A model generated the notes under the pieces. That model saw only the letters and a program-made list of their open reading frames with translations, did no database searches and was not told the origin of the DNA. From Arthrobacter gengyunqii (GTDB lineage: Bacteria > Actinomycetota > Actinomycetes > Actinomycetales > Micrococcaceae): 64,000 nt of DNA. The DNA lies in assembly GCF_023022985.1 (NCBI RefSeq), contig NZ_CP095461.1, positions 2,728,001 to 2,792,000 of the forward strand. The letters are read 5' to 3'. This document shows, piece after piece, positions 46,887-55,613 of the stretch (within the stretch, counting starts at the first letter, position 1; the number at the start of each line of letters is the position of its first letter). The position numbers were made by a program, and so were the translations under genes.

Positions 46887-48647
46887 CTACCCGGGGAACG
46901 CCGGGTCGAGCAGCCCCTTGCCCACCTCGTACCAGCTGTTGCCCATCCGCTTGTACATGGCCGACGGGGTCTGGGCATAGATCTCCTGCTCGCCCTTGCC
47001 GACGCTCAGACCCGTGATTGCGGTCAGGCCGGCCAACGGCTCCGGGTCCGCTCCCAGCCGAAGAATCACCGGAGTCACTTGGTCTTCGGCTGAGGTCTGC
47101 AGGACGGCAACCGCATCCTCGGAGACCCACTTGGCGCGGTTCACGGGAACCGTCTCCGGAATTCCCGATCCCGAGTCGGTGGTGACGGCGAGTTCCAGCG
47201 GCGTTGTCAGGGTCTTGGGGATCCCGTTCGCGTCCCGGACGACTCCGGCGACCAGCACGTGGCTGCGTCCGCCCGAGTTGGTGATCAGCAGCGCACGTGC
47301 ACCGTCGCGTGAAATCCGGAGCTCGGAAATGCTGGCCTCGTTCAGCCAGGGAACCGGCAGCGAGAGGACCTGCTCCGCCTCGCCGCCCGGCGGCAGGGCC
47401 AGGATTTGAGCACCCGCTCCGGAGTTCGACGCAGTCCAGGTCCACTTTTCGGGATCAATGCTGGGTGCAGTCAGTGATGCACCGTCCACCGCTTTCCGGA
47501 CCTCTTGATTGGGCCCGGTCAAAAACAGCGACGTCCGGTCCCCGTTGAGGAACGCGATGGTGGCAAGGTCCAGCGACAGGGCCGGATCACGGGGACCGTA
47601 CTCCGCAACGCTCGGGATGCCCTCAATCGCCTGCGGCTCCACTCCCTTGAAGTAGGCCAGCTCGTTTTGGTAGACGGCAATCTGTGTACTGCCCACTTCG
47701 GGGTCGGCAACGGCGTCGACGAGGGCGTTGCTTTCCTTGCCCAAATCAACTTCACGCTGGTTGACGGTCATACTGACCGAGTTCACGTTGTTCAGATGCG
47801 TCAGGTTTTGCCGCAGCTGCAGCGCCATTTGTTGCCGGTTCAGGTCGCTGGAATCCTGCAGGACTTCCGCTGACAGGTCCACTGTTGCCACGCCGGAAAC
47901 CACCGGGACAGCATCCCGGGCAAGGGCGGTGCCGGCGGGGAATGCGCTGCTCACTGCACCTTGCAGGTAGGGGGCCGGGCCCTCGAGCATTGCTTTGACC
48001 ACGTTGGCGGCGATTCCGGATTTCTGCACGAACCAGCGCGTGTCCGGCACCCAGGACTCAAAAGTGCTCGAATAGAAGTACAGGTTGTGGGAAAGGAACA
48101 GCCAGGAAAAATTGACCTGGGAGATCATGATTCCGTTGGGAATCGCGCTGATCCGCCATTGCCCGTCCACCTGCTCCATGGAGGCGGACACCGTTTCCGT
48201 GGTTCCCGATGCCTTGTCGGTGCGGATTCCCCGGGTATCGAGGGCGCCAACCACTTCGAGCTGTATGGAGTAGGTGTTGCCGTCCGGCGCGGCCACGATG
48301 TTTGGGTCCGCGCCGTAGATCAGCACGCGTTCGGTGGGGGTCCAGGTGTAGGCGAGGCTGTCGGTGAGGAACTCGCGGGCAACACTGTAGTCGTCGGCGG
48401 CGCCCGTTCCCGCAGTGATGAAGCCCTGCAGGATTTCTTCCGGCGTTTCTCCTCCGTTTTGGCTGGGGCCGCGCGGAGCCACGGCGAAGGTGTCTACCAG
48501 CGAACTGCCGCCGCTGTCCGCAGAGGCCGTGCCCACCGGACCCGTGGTGGGAATGGATGAGCAGCCGGACAGCACTGCCAGCACCAGGGCAGCCATGAGG
48601 ACCACCCGAGCGAACGGCCGCACGGGGGCCGGACTCTTACCGTTCAT
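46887..48647 (-). CDS. lpqB: Lipoprotein LpqB
   Basis: 586 residues, the third member of the MtrAB-LpqB system. A lipoprotein signal (VVLMAALVLAVLSGC, lipobox LSGC) is followed by a GerMN domain (about 200-330, RQMALQLRQNLTHLNNVNSV) and a beta-propeller-like C-terminal half (WLNEASISELRISRDGARAL and LITNSGGRSHVLVAG). LpqB interacts with MtrB outside the membrane and tunes MtrA output. The start is ATG 48647 or the GTG one codon upstream; either overlaps mtrB by about 11-14 bases, with ggag ahead. Confidence 0.93.
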   Translation of the reverse strand: MNGKSPAPVRPFARVVLMAALVLAVLSGCSSIPTTGPVGTASADSGGSSLVDTFAVAPRGPSQNGGETPEEILQGFITAGTGAADDYSVAREFLTDSLAYTWTPTERVLIYGADPNIVAAPDGNTYSIQLEVVGALDTRGIRTDKASGTTETVSASMEQVDGQWRISAIPNGIMISQVNFSWLFLSHNLYFYSSTFESWVPDTRWFVQKSGIAANVVKAMLEGPAPYLQGAVSSAFPAGTALARDAVPVVSGVATVDLSAEVLQDSSDLNRQQMALQLRQNLTHLNNVNSVSMTVNQREVDLGKESNALVDAVADPEVGSTQIAVYQNELAYFKGVEPQAIEGIPSVAEYGPRDPALSLDLATIAFLNGDRTSLFLTGPNQEVRKAVDGASLTAPSIDPEKWTWTASNSGAGAQILALPPGGEAEQVLSLPVPWLNEASISELRISRDGARALLITNSGGRSHVLVAGVVRDANGIPKTLTTPLELAVTTDSGSGIPETVPVNRAKWVSEDAVAVLQTSAEDQVTPVILRLGADPEPLAGLTAITGLSVGKGEQEIYAQTPSAMYKRMGNSWYEVGKGLLDPAFPG

Positions 48648-50376
48648 CACTCATCTCCTGTATTGGTGCTGCCGGCGCCGCCAGTGCCCTGGGACCGGGT
48701 GCGCCGTCGTACGGTGACAGCGGCACCGGAAAATCAGAGAACGGAACTCCGTGCCGCCGCGGCAGCGTCAGACGGAAGCAGGCTCCGTCGCCGGGCCGAC
48801 CCCACGCCTGGAGCAGGCCGCCGTGCAGCAGGGCGTCCTCGACGGCGATGGAGAGACCGAGTCCGCTGCCGCCCGTAGTCCGTGCGCGGGCCGGATCGGC
48901 GCGCCAGAAACGGTCGAACACCCGGGAGGCTTCGTCGTCGGTCATGCCAATGCCGTGGTCACGCACCGCAACCGCAACCGCGTCGACGTTGGAACCGATG
49001 GCAATCTCGATGGGCTGCCCCTCCCCGTGTTCCAGGGCGTTGACCACCAGGTTGCGGATGATGCGCTCAATCCGCCGCGGATCCGCATCAACCATGCAGC
49101 TGACTTCCTTCGACACCACGGTGATTTCAGAACCGATATTCAGGGCCAGCGGTTCCGTGGCGTCAATGACATCGCGGACCACCGTGAAAATGTCAGTCGG
49201 TTCCAGATCCGGTGACGCGGCACCGGCGTCGAACCGGGAGATTTCCAGCAGGTCCGCCAGCAGGGCCTGGAAGCGTTCAACCTGATGGTAAAGCAGCTCC
49301 GTGGACCGTTTGCTGATCGGATCAAAGCCGTCCCGGGCGTCGTAAAGCACTTCAGCGGCCATCCGCACCGTCGTCAGCGGGGTGCGGAGCTCGTGGGAAA
49401 CATCGGACACGAAGACCTGCTGCATGCGTGAGAGCTGTGCAAGCTGGGTGATCTGGTCCTGGAGGGTGGCGGCCATGCGGTTGAAGGACGCAGCCAAACG
49501 CGCCACGTCATCCTCACCCTTGACCACCATGCGTTCCTGAAGCTGGCCGGCAGCCAGCTTTTCGGACACTGCCGCGGCGTCACTGACGGCGCCCACACCG
49601 GCCTTGGTGACCAGCCAGGCGATGGTTCCGATGATGACCATGAGCAATCCCCCGGCAATCCACATGATGCGGTGGATGTCATCCAGTGTCTGCTGCATCG
49701 ACGACAAATCGTAGATCAGGTAGAGCGCGTACTCGGCACTGTCCGGCGGCAGCGTGACTTTGGTGCCAAAGGCCAGTCCGGGCTCGCCGTGGGCCAGCGC
49801 AAGGGGGGACCAGTGGATGGTGTTCTGGTCCTCATTGACGCTGATGCTGCGCACTGATTCGCTCAGCACCAGCGGAATGCTCCCGGCGGTGATCCCCTCC
49901 CCCAGCGTCTGGGAGACGAACAGATCCTGCTCCTGATCCGGAATCGGCGTCAGCAGGTACAGGCGGCGAGCATCGGCACCCTGTCCCTCAAGCAGGGACA
50001 GGGTGTTGGAGACCAGCCGTTCGGTTCCTTCACGGTCGGTTGCCGCCGTGGTCCGGAAGTTTTCCTTGGCCGAAATGAGACCTGCGGTGGCTTCGGACTG
50101 GAATTGGCTTTGGCGCTCCTCGTAGAGCGCACCGGCAATCTGGTGGGACAGGAACGCGCCCACGACACCGCAGGCAAGGGTCACCAGCAGCAGCGTGGAG
50201 ACCACGGTCTTGAACAGCAGCGAACGCCGCCAGAGACGGGCAATCCGATGAAAGGTCGCTTTGCGCAGGCCGTTGCGAAGCCGCCGGAGCGTCCGCATCA
50301 CCGCCGGCAGGATGTCATTTTTAAGGACCGCAGTCCGCGAGCGCCTAGCTCTGACCGGCTTTGTAACCGACACCAC
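48637..50376 (-). CDS. mtrB: Sensor histidine kinase MtrB
   Basis: 579 residues from the GTG at 50376; an ATG at 50298 is also possible since the longer form starts within mtrA. A first membrane helix (TVVSTLLLVTLACGVVGAFL), an extracytoplasmic sensor of about 180 residues, a second helix (IMWIAGGLLMVIIGTIAWLV), HAMP, then the phosphoacceptor box VSDVSHELRTPLTTVRMAAE and the ATPase domain with NALEHGEGQ, VRDHGIGMTDDEASRVFDRF and GGSGLGLSIAV. The domain order and spacing match MtrB of mycobacteria. It signals to MtrA and controls cell-wall hydrolase and division genes in relatives. Confidence 0.94.
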   Translation of the reverse strand: MVSVTKPVRARRSRTAVLKNDILPAVMRTLRRLRNGLRKATFHRIARLWRRSLLFKTVVSTLLLVTLACGVVGAFLSHQIAGALYEERQSQFQSEATAGLISAKENFRTTAATDREGTERLVSNTLSLLEGQGADARRLYLLTPIPDQEQDLFVSQTLGEGITAGSIPLVLSESVRSISVNEDQNTIHWSPLALAHGEPGLAFGTKVTLPPDSAEYALYLIYDLSSMQQTLDDIHRIMWIAGGLLMVIIGTIAWLVTKAGVGAVSDAAAVSEKLAAGQLQERMVVKGEDDVARLAASFNRMAATLQDQITQLAQLSRMQQVFVSDVSHELRTPLTTVRMAAEVLYDARDGFDPISKRSTELLYHQVERFQALLADLLEISRFDAGAASPDLEPTDIFTVVRDVIDATEPLALNIGSEITVVSKEVSCMVDADPRRIERIIRNLVVNALEHGEGQPIEIAIGSNVDAVAVAVRDHGIGMTDDEASRVFDRFWRADPARARTTGGSGLGLSIAVEDALLHGGLLQAWGRPGDGACFRLTLPRRHGVPFSDFPVPLSPYDGAPGPRALAAPAAPIQEMSDER

Positions 50377-51022
50377 GCACCGTCAGGACTATTTCGGGTG
50401 CTTCGGGGTCGCGTTCGATCTTGGAACGAAGCCGCTGCACATGGACGTTGACCAGCCGGGTGTCCGCTGCATGCCGGTAGCCCCACACCTGTTCCAGCAG
50501 CATTTCGCGCGTGAAAACCTGCCAGGGCTTCCGGGCCAGTGCCACCAGAAGGTCAAATTCCAGCGGGGTCAACGAAATGGTGTCCGCACCGCGCGTCACC
50601 ACGTGTCCGGCGACGTCGATGGTAACTTCGCCGATGCTGAGCGTTTCAGGGGACTTGGCATCACCGGGACGCAGCCGGGCACGGACGCGGGCTACGAGCT
50701 CTGCCGGCTTGAACGGCTTGGGCACATAATCGTCCGCTCCCGATTCCAGGCCGCGCACGACGTCGGACGTGTCGGACTTCGCCGTCAGCATCACTATCGG
50801 AACGTCTGATTCACCGCGGATCTGCCGGCACACCTCGATGCCGTCAATTCCGGGCAGCATGAGGTCCAGCAGAACCAAATCAGGCTTGGAGCTGCGGAAG
50901 ATCTCGAGTGCCTTCGAGCCGTCCGCACAGAAGACAGGCTCAAACCCGTCGTTGCGGAGCACAATGCCGATCATCTCGGCCAGTGCTTCGTCGTCGTCCA
51001 CGACCAGTATGCGTGCCTTCAT
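50345..51022 (-). CDS. mtrA: Response regulator MtrA
   Basis: 225 residues, OmpR/PhoB class. Receiver domain with the acid pair in ILVVDDDEAL, phospho-acceptor D53 in LVLLDLMLPGIDGIEV, and the switch residues in VMLTAKSDTSDVVRGLESGA; winged-helix domain from about 130 with LTPLEFDLLVALARKPWQVF and RLVNVHVQRLRSKIERDPEA. The sequence is very close to mycobacterial MtrA. First gene of mtrA-mtrB-lpqB; its stop lies inside the long form of mtrB. An upstream gap of 263 bp to the divergent operon should contain its promoter. Confidence 0.96.
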   Translation of the reverse strand: MKARILVVDDDEALAEMIGIVLRNDGFEPVFCADGSKALEIFRSSKPDLVLLDLMLPGIDGIEVCRQIRGESDVPIVMLTAKSDTSDVVRGLESGADDYVPKPFKPAELVARVRARLRPGDAKSPETLSIGEVTIDVAGHVVTRGADTISLTPLEFDLLVALARKPWQVFTREMLLEQVWGYRHAADTRLVNVHVQRLRSKIERDPEAPEIVLTVRGVGYKAGQS

Positions 51023-51285
51023 AACTCCCTGTCCCCGGTTGACTGCTCAGGCCGGTTCCTCGTTGCGGTGCCGGACGGATTTCCGGCTGCCCGGCTGTCT
51101 GAGCCGAGCATTCGACCCGCTGTCCGGAAATGGTGGCCTACCCGGTGTGTCCCGGGACACCGCGACAGCTGGCAATATCCCTATCATCCTAGAGGACTGA
51201 GAATCCGGCGATTTCTGCCGGGGCCGGCCGGGTTGCTCTGGAACTATGGTGGGATAAGGGCAAACAACTCTTTTGGGGGGACACC

Positions 51286-52584
51286 TTGGGTCAGGACAAT
51301 CACAGCGGCGGGGACCCGCAGGAGCAGCAGTGGGGCTCCCCCGGACAGCAGCCTCCGCCGGCACCGCAGCCGTGGGGACAGCAGCCTCCCCAGCAGTGGG
51401 GTCAGCAACCGCAGAATCCGTGGAACCAGCCGGGTGGCCAGTGGAACCCCGGTGTTTCCCAGCCCGGACCGCCGCCCCAGCCGTGGGGTTTCCCCGGACA
51501 GCTGCCCCAGGGAGGCTGGACGCCTCCGCCCAAGCCGGGCATCATTCCGCTGCGGCCCCTGGGCCTTGGCGAACTGTTGGACGGCGCCTTCCAGGCGTGC
51601 AGGAAAAATCCCGCAGCCACCTTCGGAACGGCCCTGCTGATCCAGGCCGTCATCTCTTTGCTGACATTCCTGTTTGTCGGCAGCCTCGTGCCCTCAGCTT
51701 TGTTCAGCTCAGAGTTCGACGAGTCGGACTTCGAGTCCGTCGAGTCCAACGCAGGCTGGTCCCTGACCGGTTTGTCCCTTTTGGGCGTAATCTCCGTTGT
51801 GGGCGTTCTGCTGTTGCAGGGCGTGCTGGTGGTACCGATTGCGCGGTCCATCCTGAATCTCAAAACCGGCTTCGCGCAAACATGGAAGCTATGCCGTTCC
51901 CGGCTGCTGGCGCTGGCCGGGATGGGCCTCCTGCTGACGGTAACCTTCGTCGTTGGGCTCATACTTTTCGGTGTGCTGCTGGGACTGCTGGTCAGTGCCC
52001 TGGGCTCGGCGGGAATTCCGGTCCTCATCATCGGCATCCTGGGCCTGATCGCCGCGTTCGTCTGGGTGGGCGTGAAGCTTTCCCTCGCCCCCGCCGCGCT
52101 GGTCCTGGAACCGGCAGGGATCTTCCGGTCACTGCGCCGTTCCTGGCAACTGACCAACCGCAACTTCTGGCGTTGCTTCGGGATCCTCGCGCTGACGGCA
52201 ATCCTCGTCTCCATCATTTCCTCAGTCATCAGCGTTCCCATTGTCCTCATCACCAGCCTTGTCACGGCCGTAGGAAGCGGCCCGGACCCCGCCGATGCCG
52301 GGGCAGCGGTGGCGCTCTTCGGCCTCAACGTTGCCATCACGACGTTCTTCACCGCCATCGGATATGCCTTTCAGGCCGCCGTGACGTCGCTGCTGTACGT
52401 GGATCTCCGCATTCGCCGTGAAGGTTTCGACCTCACGCTGATGAAGGAGCAGGAGACGGCCGCCGTCAACCCCGATCTGGTGCCGGGGCGGCGCAGCGCC
52501 CAGCCCGGACCTGACTTAGGCGGAGCAACACCCCCGGGACCGGCGCCCTACGGCGGACCTCCCGGACCGGGCTACGGCGGATGA
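51286..52584 (+). CDS. Membrane protein with Gln/Pro-rich N terminus, unknown function
   Basis: 432 residues from the TTG at 51286, preceded by gggggg. The first 85 residues are rich in P, Q, G and W (WGQQPPQQWGQQPQNPWNQP), a low-complexity cytosolic tail. Six membrane helices follow, starting GTALLIQAVISLLTFLFVGS, with a cytosolic loop carrying APAALVLEPAGIFRSLRRSW, a pattern shared with the glycerophosphodiester phosphodiesterase-associated membrane domain family. No catalytic residues are evident. First gene of an operon of four or five coupled genes ending with the MoxR-DUF58 pair. Confidence 0.82.
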   Translation: MGQDNHSGGDPQEQQWGSPGQQPPPAPQPWGQQPPQQWGQQPQNPWNQPGGQWNPGVSQPGPPPQPWGFPGQLPQGGWTPPPKPGIIPLRPLGLGELLDGAFQACRKNPAATFGTALLIQAVISLLTFLFVGSLVPSALFSSEFDESDFESVESNAGWSLTGLSLLGVISVVGVLLLQGVLVVPIARSILNLKTGFAQTWKLCRSRLLALAGMGLLLTVTFVVGLILFGVLLGLLVSALGSAGIPVLIIGILGLIAAFVWVGVKLSLAPAALVLEPAGIFRSLRRSWQLTNRNFWRCFGILALTAILVSIISSVISVPIVLITSLVTAVGSGPDPADAGAAVALFGLNVAITTFFTAIGYAFQAAVTSLLYVDLRIRREGFDLTLMKEQETAAVNPDLVPGRRSAQPGPDLGGATPPGPAPYGGPPGPGYGG

Positions 52585-53267
52585 AATTGTTGCCGGCAGC
52601 GGCTCCCGGGCGGGATGTTCCGGTCCTCCCAGACGCCGACCAAGCCCGGGAGTGGGCAGAACAGGAGCTGTCCAGGCCCGCGTACCAAGCAGCCGAACCC
52701 ACCCTGCTGGAGCGTTTCTGGCAGTGGGTCGGAGACTTTTTTGCCGAGCTCCTCAACGGCATTGCCGGTTTTGATCCAACCATCGGCGTCGTGCTGTTGG
52801 CTGTCGGTGCGGCGGCCGTGCTCGCAGCAGCGCTATTCCTGGTCCGGCCCCGACTGAATGCGCGGCGCCGCAGGGACGTTTTCGACTCAGCGGAAACCCG
52901 GGTGGCGGTGGACCACCGCCGGCTTGCCGGGGAGGCCGCCGCACGCGGTGAATGGGACACGGCCGTGGCTGAGCGGCTGCGCGCCGTGATCCGCTCCGCC
53001 GAGGAGCGCGTGCTCCTCGAGCCCCGGTCCGGCCGCACCGCCGCAGAGGCCGGATCGAGCCTGGCGGCGACCTTTCCCGCGGCCGCGGATGAGATCATCT
53101 GGCTGGCGCGTCGGTTCGACGAGATCCGGTACGGCCATTTGCCGGCCACGTTCAGCGACGCCGAACGCGCCGCGGATTTGGATGTGCTGCTGGAACGCCT
53201 GTCTCCTTCGACGTCTCCCCTGTCGAATGAAACGCTGTCGAATGAAACGCTGGCGGTGCCGCGGTGA
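52581..53267 (+). CDS. DUF4129 domain protein
   Basis: 228 residues, one or two membrane helices (TIGVVLLAVGAAAVLAAALF, near 65-85), and a cytosolic C-terminal DUF4129 domain with EAAARGEWDTAVAERLRAVI and FDEIRYGHLPATFSDAERAA. The ATG overlaps the previous stop as ATGA and its own stop overlaps the next start as GTGA. In other actinobacteria this family accompanies MoxR/DUF58 genes. The protein ends with a 15-bp tandem repeat that codes SNETLSNETL. Confidence 0.88.
   Translation: MKLLPAAAPGRDVPVLPDADQAREWAEQELSRPAYQAAEPTLLERFWQWVGDFFAELLNGIAGFDPTIGVVLLAVGAAAVLAAALFLVRPRLNARRRRDVFDSAETRVAVDHRRLAGEAAARGEWDTAVAERLRAVIRSAEERVLLEPRSGRTAAEAGSSLAATFPAAADEIIWLARRFDEIRYGHLPATFSDAERAADLDVLLERLSPSTSPLSNETLSNETLAVPR
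53220..53249 (+). repeat. Perfect 15-bp tandem repeat near the end of the DUF4129 gene
   Basis: ctgtcgaatgaaacg is present twice in succession, coding for LSNET twice, six codons before the stop. In-frame, so copy number changes would not break the gene. Confidence 0.9.
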
Positions 53268-54514
53268 GCGCCCCGGACTCCGGCATCGCTGCCGCTGAAA
53301 CCGTTCCGCTCCCGCCCGGACCTTTGGTCGGCCGCGCCCACCCGGACGGCGGCCCGTCAGCGCCGGCAGGTATTTGGACAACCGTACGGTCCCGGCTGCG
53401 GGCCTGGCGCCTGTGGATCATCTTGGCCCTGGTGCTGTGTTTCGTTGTCGTCCTGGGCATCCTGGGCAGCTCCGGCGATGACGACGCGGCGCTGTCCCCC
53501 GCAAACCCGGCCCCCGGCGGTGCCATGGCGGCGGCAACAATCCTGCGCGAACAGGGCGTGGACGTGCGGACTCCGGGTTCCTATGAGGAAGCCCTGGCGC
53601 TGCTGGAGGAGCGCGGAGACCAGTCAACCCTGTTCCTGCATGACCCCAGCGGCTTCCTGGGACCGGAACAGCTGGCGGACCTGTTCGGCCTCGCCGCGCG
53701 GCAGGTGCTGGTGGAACCCGACTTTGTCCAGCTCGCCGAGCTCGCTCCGGACATCCGCTCCGCCGGCGTGTTCCCGGAGCAGGACACCCCGCTGGACGCC
53801 AAATGCTCGTCACCCGATGCGGCGGCGGCAAAGAGCATCGACGCCGGAGGTTTCGCGTACCGGGCGCCGGTCATCTGCTTCCCGGCGTCCGACGGCGGCA
53901 CAGCGGGCGGCGCGTACGCGGCGAACGGCGACGGCAGCGTCGTCGTCCTGGGCAATTCCGCGCTGCTGGCAAATGAGTCCCTCGCGAACCGGGGCAACGC
54001 GGCACTTGCCCTGCGCACCCTGGGCTCCACAGACACCCTCGTGTGGTACCTGCCCACTGTCTCGGATGTCCCGGCCGCGGAAGCTCCCGGGGACCCCCGC
54101 ACGCTGCTGCCCGGTTGGGTGGATCCGCTGCTGCTGTGGCTGCTTGTCATCGCGGCGTTGGCAATGCTGTGGCGCGGGCGCCGGCTGGGCCCGCTGGCCG
54201 CGGACCCCCTGCCCGTGGTGGTACGGTCCGCAGAGACAGCAGAAGGCCGCGCCCGGCTGTACCAGGACGCCCATGCAACGGACCGTGCGGCCGCAACGCT
54301 TCGCGCCGCCGCTCTGGCCCGCCTGGCCGTCCGGCTGCGGCTGGGCCCCGGAAGCAGCACCGACATGGTGGTGCGGGCAGTCGCCCGGTCGACCGGACGG
54401 CCCGAGCACGAGGTCAACTCATTGTTGAACGGAACACTCCCGGACGGCGATGCCGCGCTCGTGCAGTGGTCCCAGGATTTGCAAGCCCTAGAGGAAGAGG
54501 TCACCGCATCATGA
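53264..54514 (+). CDS. DUF4350 domain protein
   Basis: 416 residues from the GTG at 53264 (coupled by GTGA). A cytosolic start, a membrane helix (LWIILALVLCFVVVLGILGS), an extracytoplasmic DUF4350 domain of about 230 residues (AAATILREQGVDVRTPGSYE, TLFLHDPSGFLGPEQLADLF), a second helix (PLLLWLLVIAALAMLWRGRR), and a cytosolic tail. DUF4350 resembles the GATase-like part of DUF4159-type proteins and always travels with MoxR and DUF58 genes here. Role unknown. Confidence 0.88.
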   Translation: MSAPDSGIAAAETVPLPPGPLVGRAHPDGGPSAPAGIWTTVRSRLRAWRLWIILALVLCFVVVLGILGSSGDDDAALSPANPAPGGAMAAATILREQGVDVRTPGSYEEALALLEERGDQSTLFLHDPSGFLGPEQLADLFGLAARQVLVEPDFVQLAELAPDIRSAGVFPEQDTPLDAKCSSPDAAAAKSIDAGGFAYRAPVICFPASDGGTAGGAYAANGDGSVVVLGNSALLANESLANRGNAALALRTLGSTDTLVWYLPTVSDVPAAEAPGDPRTLLPGWVDPLLLWLLVIAALAMLWRGRRLGPLAADPLPVVVRSAETAEGRARLYQDAHATDRAAATLRAAALARLAVRLRLGPGSSTDMVVRAVARSTGRPEHEVNSLLNGTLPDGDAALVQWSQDLQALEEEVTAS

Positions 54515-55599
54515 GCCAGCAGTACCAGCCGCAGCCCCACGGTTCCGCGCCGGCGCCCCCGGAACGTTTCAGCGCCGAAGAAGCACCGGCGGGCAGCACG
54601 CCGCAGCAGGCCGGCACCGGCGCCACGGGCACCCCTGGCATGCCCGGCACCGATCCGGTGCGCCAGGCGCTCCTTGATGTACGCAAAGAGGTATCCAAGG
54701 CCGTGGTGGGCCAGGACGCGGCCGTGACGGGTCTGATCATTGCACTGCTGGCACGAGGACACGTACTCCTGGAGGGAGTCCCCGGTGTCGCAAAAACGCT
54801 GCTGGTGCGGTCCCTTTCCGCTGCTTTGGACCTGGACACCAAGCGGGTGCAGTTCACCCCTGACCTCATGCCCGGAGACGTCACCGGCTCGCTGATCTAT
54901 GACGGCCGCACCTCGGAGTTCTCCTTCCGGGAAGGACCTGTCTTTACCAACATCCTGCTGGCGGATGAAATCAACCGAACCCCGCCCAAGACCCAGGCTT
55001 CCCTGCTCGAAGCCATGGAGGAACGGCAGGTTTCCGTAGACGGACTGTCGCGCCCGCTGCCCGATCCGTTCATCGTGGCGGCCACCTCAAATCCGGTGGA
55101 GTACGAAGGGACATATTCCCTGCCGGAGGCCCAGCTGGACCGGTTCCTGCTCAAGCTGACCATGGATCTGCCCGGACGCAACGAGGAAATTGAGATCATT
55201 CGCCGGCACAGCGGCGGTTTCGACCCCCGGAACCTGGCTGCCGCCGGAGTCCGTCCCGTTGCCTCGGCTGCGGATCTGGAAAAGGCGAGGCTGGCCGTCG
55301 CCGAGGTGGAGGTGTCCCCCGAAGTCCTCGGCTACATCGTGGACCTGGTCCGGGCAACCCGGACGGCGCCGTCGTTCCAGCTTGGTGTCTCCCCGCGCGG
55401 CGCCACGGCACTGCTGAACACCTCCCGTGCCTGGGCCTGGCTCTCCGGGCGAAGCTTCGTCACCCCCGACGACGTCAAAGCGCTCACGCTGCCCGCGCTC
55501 CGGCACCGGGTTTCGCTGCGCCCCGAAGCACAGATGGACGGCGTCTTCGTGGATGATGTGCTGGGAAGCATCCTGGCCACCGTCCCGGTACCGCGCTAG
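54511..55599 (+). CDS. MoxR-type AAA+ ATPase
   Basis: 362 residues from the ATG at 54511 (ATGA overlap with DUF4350); the longer frame to 54043 is antisense-like overlap and is rejected. After a low-complexity N terminus come the Walker A segment HVLLEGVPGVAKTLLVRSLS, Walker B NILLADEINRTPPKTQASLL, sensor 1 FIVAATSNPVEYEGTYSLPE and arginine finger region EAQLDRFLLKLTMDLPGR, then the lid domain. MoxR ATPases act as chaperones that mature or insert metal and VWA-domain partners; here DUF58 is the likely partner. Confidence 0.94.
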   Translation: MSQQYQPQPHGSAPAPPERFSAEEAPAGSTPQQAGTGATGTPGMPGTDPVRQALLDVRKEVSKAVVGQDAAVTGLIIALLARGHVLLEGVPGVAKTLLVRSLSAALDLDTKRVQFTPDLMPGDVTGSLIYDGRTSEFSFREGPVFTNILLADEINRTPPKTQASLLEAMEERQVSVDGLSRPLPDPFIVAATSNPVEYEGTYSLPEAQLDRFLLKLTMDLPGRNEEIEIIRRHSGGFDPRNLAAAGVRPVASAADLEKARLAVAEVEVSPEVLGYIVDLVRATRTAPSFQLGVSPRGATALLNTSRAWAWLSGRSFVTPDDVKALTLPALRHRVSLRPEAQMDGVFVDDVLGSILATVPVPR

Positions 55600-55613
55600 G
55601 ACGCCGGGATCTC